From PALSA-129 sp050014595 (GTDB lineage Bacteria > Acidobacteriota > Terriglobia > Bryobacterales > Bryobacteraceae): 64,000 bases of DNA. Below are positions 59,732 to 64,000 of the stretch, piece by piece. The first letter of the stretch is position 1, and the number at the start of each line of letters is the position of its first letter. Location of the stretch: the NCBI GenBank assembly GCA_050014595.1, contig JBEKDA010000002.1, positions 1-64,000 on the forward strand, written 5' to 3'. The position numbers were made by a program, and so were the translations under genes. The notes under the pieces are model-generated. The model saw only the letters and a program-made list of their open reading frames with translations, was not told the origin of the DNA and searched no databases.

Positions 59732-60076
59732 ATGCCGCTTTACGAATACAATTGCAAAGGCTGCGGGAAGAAGTTCGAGGTCCGGCAGAAGTTTGCCGAT
59801 AAGCTCTTGACGGTACACGAAAGCTGCGGCGGCGAAGTGGAACGCCTGATTTCGGCGCCGACGCTTCACTTCAAGGGCACGGGCTTTTACGTGACGGACT
59901 ATGGCAAGAACGGGCACTTGCCTTCGAACAGCAACTCGAACGGGCATTCGGAACCGAAGAACGGAAGCAAAGCCGATTCGAAATCCGAGACGAAAACCGA
60001 GAGCAAGTCCGAGAGCAAGTCCGAAGCCAAGACCGAGACCAGGAGCGAAAGCAAACCGGCGCCCGCGAATCCGTAA
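59732..60076 (+). CDS. FmdB-family zinc ribbon protein with charged tail
   Basis: A 114-residue protein. Residues 1-40 form the FmdB zinc ribbon (YEYNCKGCGKKFEV, and a second half in HESCGGEVERLI, where a single Cys replaces the usual CPxC). GTGFYVTDYG follows, as in the family. The last 40 residues are a repeated Ser/Lys/Glu/Thr tail. Function unknown. Confidence 0.88.
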   Translation: MPLYEYNCKGCGKKFEVRQKFADKLLTVHESCGGEVERLISAPTLHFKGTGFYVTDYGKNGHLPSNSNSNGHSEPKNGSKADSKSETKTESKSESKSEAKTETRSESKPAPANP

Positions 60077-60087
60077 AGCGTTTACAG

Positions 60088-60174
60088 GTGGGGCGTCGCC
60101 TTGGTGGTCTGTCAGGCCTCGCCAGAGCACCGCTGCTTGACGACAAAAATCGATCGCCTGTCCTACTTACCTTA
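60088..60174. repeat. GTGGGAC..GTCCCAC dispersed repeat, degenerate copy 4
   Basis: Shares GTGGGGCGTCGCCTTGGTGG, GGTCTGTC, GACGACAAAAATCGATCG and GTCC with the copy at 15863-15978. Lies between the FmdB gene and manC. Confidence 0.45.
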
Positions 60175-61248
60175 CAGCAGGTCGTGGCGGTTGGCTTTTT
60201 CCAGGGCTTTGACGATATCGCCGACTTCCTGGGCGCGGTCCCGGCGCGCTACCAGCAGGGCATCGGCAGTATCCACCACGATCAGGTCGTCGACTCCCAG
60301 CAGCGCGATGGCTTTGCCGCGGGCATCCACGAAATTGTTGTGCGCGTCGAGCACGAATGAATCGCGCGGCAGGACGTTGCCGCTCGCGTCGCGGCCGAGC
60401 AGCTCGTAGACGGCGTTCCAGCTTCCCACATCGTTCCAACCGAAATCGCCGGCGGCAATCCCGCGGACGATGGAGGCTCTTTCCAGCACCGCGTAATCGA
60501 TCGAGATGTTGTCGCAGCGGGGGAATGAGTGGGCCAGTTGCGAAGCAAACCGGGTTGACGCGACCGGCGGCAACGAGGCCAGGATGGTGGCGGTTTTGGG
60601 AAGGTAGAGGCGAAGCTGATCGAGCAGGACGCCGGCGCGCCAGAAAAACATGCCGGAATTCCAATAGTAATTACCGGCGGCCAAGTAGCGGCGGGCCTTG
60701 GCCAGCACGGGCTTTTCGTGGAAGCGCTTCACGACCAGCGGCGTCGCGACGCCCGGCGCCGTTCCGCGCGGAAACTCGATGTATCCGTAGCCGGTCTCAG
60801 GCCAGCGGGGCTGAATTCCGACGACCATCAGGTGGCCGGCGGCGGCGCCCTTCAATCCGGCGCGCAGCACGGCGCGGTAAACGGAGGGTTTGGAGATCAC
60901 ATGATCGGCGGGGAAGACGCCCATCACGGCTTCCGGGTCGGCCGCATGGAGGATGTGGGCGGCCAGGCCGATGGCGGGCGCGGTATTGCGCTGGGCCGGT
61001 TCGGCGAGCACCTGGCTGGGCGGGATTTCGGGAAGCTGGCGGACGATTTCGTCGCGCAGGTGGTGGTTGGTGAGGATCCAGAGGTGCTCGGGCGGGATGA
61101 CGGGCGCGAGACGTTCGACAGTGGCCTGGATCAGCGAGCGTTCCCCGACGACGTTGAGGACCTGCTTGGCGGAGCGCTTGCGGCTGCGTGGCCAGAAGCG
61201 CGTGCCGCGGCCCCCGGCGAGAATCAGACCGTAGTGATGTCGATTCAT
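60172..61248 (-). CDS. manC: Mannose-1-phosphate guanylyltransferase
   Basis: A 358-residue nucleotidyltransferase: LILAGGRGTRFWPRSRKRSA with the pyrophosphorylase signature and a Lys nearby, AEPAQRNTAPAIGLAAHIL, FPADHVISKP, and FHEKPVLAKARRYL. The short form without a phosphomannose isomerase domain. Makes GDP-mannose for polysaccharides and glycolipids. Start at 61248 directly follows lepB's stop. Confidence 0.93.
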   Translation of the reverse strand: MNRHHYGLILAGGRGTRFWPRSRKRSAKQVLNVVGERSLIQATVERLAPVIPPEHLWILTNHHLRDEIVRQLPEIPPSQVLAEPAQRNTAPAIGLAAHILHAADPEAVMGVFPADHVISKPSVYRAVLRAGLKGAAAGHLMVVGIQPRWPETGYGYIEFPRGTAPGVATPLVVKRFHEKPVLAKARRYLAAGNYYWNSGMFFWRAGVLLDQLRLYLPKTATILASLPPVASTRFASQLAHSFPRCDNISIDYAVLERASIVRGIAAGDFGWNDVGSWNAVYELLGRDASGNVLPRDSFVLDAHNNFVDARGKAIALLGVDDLIVVDTADALLVARRDRAQEVGDIVKALEKANRHDLL

Positions 61249-62064
61249 TTATTTGAGCGCATACGGGTGAATCAACTGCAGGGTCCGGCGCCAGCGCGTC
61301 TTGGTGGGGAAGTGCTCCAGGAGGTCGAGAACATGCCTGGGGCTGATCGACGAGTTGGTGAGATCTTCCGTGGAGGCGTCGTAGGACCAATAGATGACGA
61401 GCGGCTTGCCGATGATGTTGGCGCGCGGCACGAAGCCCCAATAGCGGCTGTCGAGCGAGGAATCGCGGTTATCGCCCATGGCGAAGTAGTAGTCGGGCGG
61501 CACGACGACCTCACCATTCTCGACGTGGTGCTCCATCATGTCGCGGGCGTCGCTGTAAGAGTGGATGTCGGGCAGGGGAAAATCGTCGCGGTAGGGATCG
61601 AAATAGTCGGTCTTGTGGTAGACGTACGGTTCGGGGACGAACCTGCCGTTCAGCCAGAGCTGCTTGTTGATGAGGCGGATGTGGTCCCCGGGAAGGCCGA
61701 TGCAGCGCTTCACGAAAGTCTGGCGGATGTCGACGGGGAAGCGGAAGACGATGATATCGCCGCGATGCAGGCCGGTGTAGGGCAGCAGGCGACTGGAAAC
61801 GGAGCCGCCGGGAGGAGCGTAGGCCAGCTTGTCGACCAGCAGGTGGTCGCCCACCAGCAGGGTGTCCTCCATGGAGCCGGTGGGGATGACGTAGGCCTGA
61901 ATCAGGGAAGTGGTGCCGAACAGCAGGAGGATGATGGTCACGGTCCACTCGGCGATGAAGCCGCGTTGGGGGTGATGGTGATGTTCGGGAACTTCCGGCT
62001 GGGCGATGGGTTGGGGTTGCTGATCGGGATCGCCCTCGGTCACAATAACGTTGTCTTGATCCAC
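61249..62064 (-). CDS. lepB: Signal peptidase I
   Basis: A 271-residue membrane protease. N-terminal His/Pro-rich cytoplasmic region, one membrane helix about 38-58, catalytic Ser64 in IPTGSMEDTLL, Lys119 in FVKRCIGLPGD, and GDNRDSSLDSRYWGFVP. Removes signal peptides from exported proteins, of which this window has many. ATG at 62064 opens the family pattern; manC follows on the same strand. Confidence 0.95.
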   Translation of the reverse strand: MDQDNVIVTEGDPDQQPQPIAQPEVPEHHHHPQRGFIAEWTVTIILLLFGTTSLIQAYVIPTGSMEDTLLVGDHLLVDKLAYAPPGGSVSSRLLPYTGLHRGDIIVFRFPVDIRQTFVKRCIGLPGDHIRLINKQLWLNGRFVPEPYVYHKTDYFDPYRDDFPLPDIHSYSDARDMMEHHVENGEVVVPPDYYFAMGDNRDSSLDSRYWGFVPRANIIGKPLVIYWSYDASTEDLTNSSISPRHVLDLLEHFPTKTRWRRTLQLIHPYALK

Positions 62065-62141
62065 AGATCCTCATTTTATCGTGAATCCCTGGTATTCTGT
62101 TTTGAGGCTGGCGAGCGAAGCCAGCTTAGACGGACTTCAGG

Positions 62142-62549
62142 GTGCCTGTGACAGGTTCGAAATCCAACATTTCACCAGACCTAGCGGCGGCGCGGCGCAA
62201 AGCGGCGGTCATTGTGGCGGCGTGCACGGTGTTCGGCGCGGCGGCGCAGATTCTGATCAAAATCGGCATGAGCCCGGGCCACTTCGTGCCCAGCCTGATG
62301 GGCCTGGCGACGGACGTGCCGCTGATCGCGGGATACGCGCTGTACGGCGTCTTCACGCTGGCGATGGTGCTGGCGCTGCGCGAGGGCGAGTTATCGATGC
62401 TGTATCCGATCATCGCGCTGACTTACGTGTGGGTGACGCTGGCATCCTACTGGCTGCTGCACGATACTCCGAACCTTTACAAGAACCTGGGGATTGCCAC
62501 GATTGTGGCGGGCGTAGCGGTGCTGGGCGGCGGAGGACGCAAGAAGTGA
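62142..62549 (+). CDS. Small DMT-type (EamA/SMR-like) membrane protein, subunit 1
   Basis: A 135-residue protein with four membrane helices and a soluble N-terminal 20 residues. GELSMLYPIIALTYVWVTLA is typical of the ArnE/ArnF-like half-EamA proteins. Starts with GTG; its stop overlaps the GTG of the next gene. The pair probably forms a heterodimer, as ArnE/ArnF do for lipid-linked sugars. Confidence 0.82.
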   Translation: MPVTGSKSNISPDLAAARRKAAVIVAACTVFGAAAQILIKIGMSPGHFVPSLMGLATDVPLIAGYALYGVFTLAMVLALREGELSMLYPIIALTYVWVTLASYWLLHDTPNLYKNLGIATIVAGVAVLGGGGRKK

Positions 62550-62914
62550 ACCCGGTGCTGGTGAAATCGATCCTGCTGGTGTTTCTGGCCGGAGTGGTGG
62601 GCTCGTTCGGCGCGGTGTTTCTGAAGATGGGCGCGGGACGGCTCGACGGCGGCCTGCTCAGTTTCCTGAACGGGCGGCTGGTGTTGGGGGTGGCGCTGTA
62701 TCTGGGCTCGTCGGTGATTTATGCGGCGGGGCTGCGCGGCGGACAGCTTACGGTGCTGTACCCGATGGTCTCGCTGGGATACATCTGGACGGTCCTATGG
62801 GCGCGCCTGTTCTTCCGCGAAGCCTTCACCGGACGCAAGATGACGGGGCTGGGGCTGATTCTGCTGGGTGTGGCGCTGGTGGGGCTGGGGGAAGCGGCCA
62901 AGGCGGCAAAGTAG
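62546..62914 (+). CDS. Small DMT-type membrane protein, subunit 2
   Basis: A 122-residue four-helix protein (LVKSILLVFLAGVVGSFGAV, GGQLTVLYPMVSLGYIWTVL). Same fold and a related motif to the upstream gene. Start GTG at 62546 overlaps the TGA of that gene. Function inferred only from family; the substrate may be a lipid-linked sugar. Confidence 0.82.
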   Translation: MNPVLVKSILLVFLAGVVGSFGAVFLKMGAGRLDGGLLSFLNGRLVLGVALYLGSSVIYAAGLRGGQLTVLYPMVSLGYIWTVLWARLFFREAFTGRKMTGLGLILLGVALVGLGEAAKAAK

Positions 62915-62987
62915 CATTTTCAATCTCCGCTACCAGTCAAGTCAATCTTCGCTCTTGACTGATCGGCGCTTTGGCGGTACGCTCTTT

Positions 62988-63001
62988 CCTAGATATCTAG
63001 G
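62988..63001. promoter_or_regulatory. Likely PadR operator
   Basis: Perfect palindrome CCTAGATATCTAGG, just upstream of the ribosome binding site (AGGGGGAAGAG) of the PadR gene; autorepression is likely. Confidence 0.55.
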
Positions 63002-63009
63002 GGGAAGAG

Positions 63010-63342
63010 ATGAGCAAAGGCAAACCGGACGTTCTGCAGGGCACGCTGGACCTGCTGATTCTCAAAACGCTTTCCCGCGGGCGGCAGCACGGGTATGGCA
63101 TCGCGGTTCATATCCAGACGGTGTCTAACGATGCGCTGCGCGTGGAGGAGGGTTCGCTCTATCCGGCGCTGCACCGCATGGAGCAGGATGGATGGATTCG
63201 CGCCGAATGGGGCGCCTCCGGAAAGAACCGCAAAGCCAAATTCTATGAAATGACTGCCGCGGGCCGCCGCCAGCTCTCTGCCGAAGAAAAGAAGTGGCAG
63301 AACGTGACCGCGGCGGTTGGCACGGTCCTCAATTTCGCTTAG
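63010..63342 (+). CDS. PadR-family transcriptional regulator
   Basis: A 110-residue winged-helix protein: VLQGTLDLLILKTLSRGRQH, YGIAVHIQ, and EEGSLYPALHRMEQDGWIRA with the recognition helix, then KFYEMTAAGRRQL. The short PadR-s2 form. It lies 8 bases upstream of the ADOP permease and probably controls it. Confidence 0.95.
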   Translation: MSKGKPDVLQGTLDLLILKTLSRGRQHGYGIAVHIQTVSNDALRVEEGSLYPALHRMEQDGWIRAEWGASGKNRKAKFYEMTAAGRRQLSAEEKKWQNVTAAVGTVLNFA

Positions 63343-63350
63343 GAGGCGCC

Positions 63351-64000
63351 ATGTCTCTGATCCGCAGAATTCGCGATACCTTCCGCCCGCATCGGCTGGA
63401 TAGCCAGCTCGATGACGAGTTTCAATTTCATCTGGAACAGCGCATCGAGGATCTGACCGCGCAGGGTGCGGCGCCGGAAGAAGCCCGGCGCGAGGCTGCG
63501 CGCATGTTCGGCAACCGCGCCCACCTGCGCGAATCCACGCGCGACCGCGATATGCTGGTGTGGCTTCAATCCATCCTGCAGGACCTGCGCTTCGCCGCGC
63601 GCAATCTGCGGCGCAGCCCCGCGTTCACGGCCGTCGCCATCCTTTCGCTGGCGTTTGGGATTGGCGTGAATGCCGCGATCTTTACGATGGTTCACGGCGT
63701 GCTGCTCGAGAAGTTGCCGGCGCCCGACCCTCAGCGGATCGTCCAGGTGCACGGCCACTACAAGGATTTCGACAACGATTCGTTTCACTTTCCGGTTTTT
63801 CGAGAGCTGCGGCGGCAGCGCGCGATTTTCTCGGACCTCATTGGCTTCCGCAACACGCCCGTGCTGATGGATATCGGCGGCAGCGTGCAACACGTGGCTC
63901 TCGAATTGGTCACCGGCGGGTACTTCCGCTTCTTCAATGCCCGGCCCGCGCTGGGCCGCCTGCTGGACGAAGAGGACGACCGTACGGAAGGCGCTCATCC
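63351..64000 (+). CDS. ADOP-family ABC transporter permease (5' part)
   Basis: An open frame that continues beyond the window. N-terminal helical domain typical of Acidobacterial ADOP permeases (RLDSQLDDEFQFHLEQRIED, AARMFGNRAHLRE), then DLRFAARNLRRSPAFTAVAI with the first membrane helix and GIGVNAAIFTMVHGVLLEKL. AGGAGG precedes the ATG. Such proteins belong to MacB-like ABC systems; the ATPase is not visible here. Confidence 0.92.
   Translation, partial: MSLIRRIRDTFRPHRLDSQLDDEFQFHLEQRIEDLTAQGAAPEEARREAARMFGNRAHLRESTRDRDMLVWLQSILQDLRFAARNLRRSPAFTAVAILSLAFGIGVNAAIFTMVHGVLLEKLPAPDPQRIVQVHGHYKDFDNDSFHFPVFRELRRQRAIFSDLIGFRNTPVLMDIGGSVQHVALELVTGGYFRFFNARPALGRLLDEEDDRTEGAH

Noticed and set aside
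1..64000. tRNA or rRNA genes
   Set aside because: I looked through the intergenic stretches and saw no cloverleaf with a TTCRA arm or rRNA text; a tRNAscan run would be decisive.

Overview
The window looks like a chromosomal segment (roughly 60-65% GC by eye) of an Acidobacteriota member close to Candidatus Solibacter / Bryobacterales. The evidence is family content. There is a TIGR03435-type secreted protein (874-1659), a beta-propeller protein with the Solibacter-type C-terminal domain TIGR03437 (21889-23997) and a VWFA-related TIGR03436 protein (42002-42919). There is also a very large TonB-dependent receptor with an N-terminal carboxypeptidase-regulatory domain (27099-30497), an M56/BlaI pair, and a PadR regulator followed by an ADOP-type ABC permease (63010-end). 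No tRNA, rRNA, CRISPR array, phage or intact transposase was recognised.

Layout. 225-873 is a Phd/VapC-type toxin-antitoxin (TA) pair, followed by a TIGR03435 protein. 8093-1708 (minus) is a tightly overlapping cytochrome c maturation operon: ccmE-ccmF-ccmH-zinc ribbon protein-carboxypeptidase-like membrane protein-ccmA-ccmB-ccmC. 8459-18785 holds secreted or periplasmic hydrolases (M16, M14, esterase, amidohydrolase) and an SDR oxidoreductase. 18927-21290 is an M56 sensor/BlaI regulator pair with a likely operator. 21378-21837 is a decayed TA module. 21889-30497 holds the SBBP propeller, a LarA-like enzyme, a GntR regulator and the divergent TonB receptor. 30686-34688 is a response regulator/histidine kinase pair with a TPR protein. 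34822-37334 carries glycine C-acetyltransferase and an MFS carrier. 37448-40013 is a small accessory zone with a decayed TIR-like gene, an orphan CopG antitoxin and a TA pair bracketed by a 222-bp direct repeat of the neighbouring M6 protease gene end. 42002-46558 carries a VWA protein, a PfkB kinase, a rhomboid protease, a glutaredoxin, a BshB1-like deacetylase and a glyoxalase-fold protein. 46647-54114 carries an ECF sigma/anti-sigma pair, folD-coaE-htrA, a hybrid kinase and a DUF1015 protein. 54256-62064 carries two transporters, secreted hypotheticals, an FmdB protein, manC and lepB. 62142-64000 carries a two-subunit small DMT transporter, then PadR and the ADOP permease, cut by the window end.

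Main points for a second look. (1) The ccm operon departs from canonical System I: CcmE has CxxxY in place of HxxxY although a CcmH is present, and the CcmC-like protein contains no histidine at all. (2) Intergenic regions are studded with composite hairpin elements that often end in GTGG..C / G..CCAC, whose stems vary while staying complementary; one such element sits in frame inside the signal-peptide region of an operon gene. (3) A TA pair lies between two copies of the 3' end of the M6 protease gene, as if an island had integrated there. (4) Two genes are broken in instructive ways: a frameshifted antitoxin at a nine-base homopolymer and a TIR-like gene with several frame breaks. All functional names rest on reading motifs and remembered family features; no database search was run.
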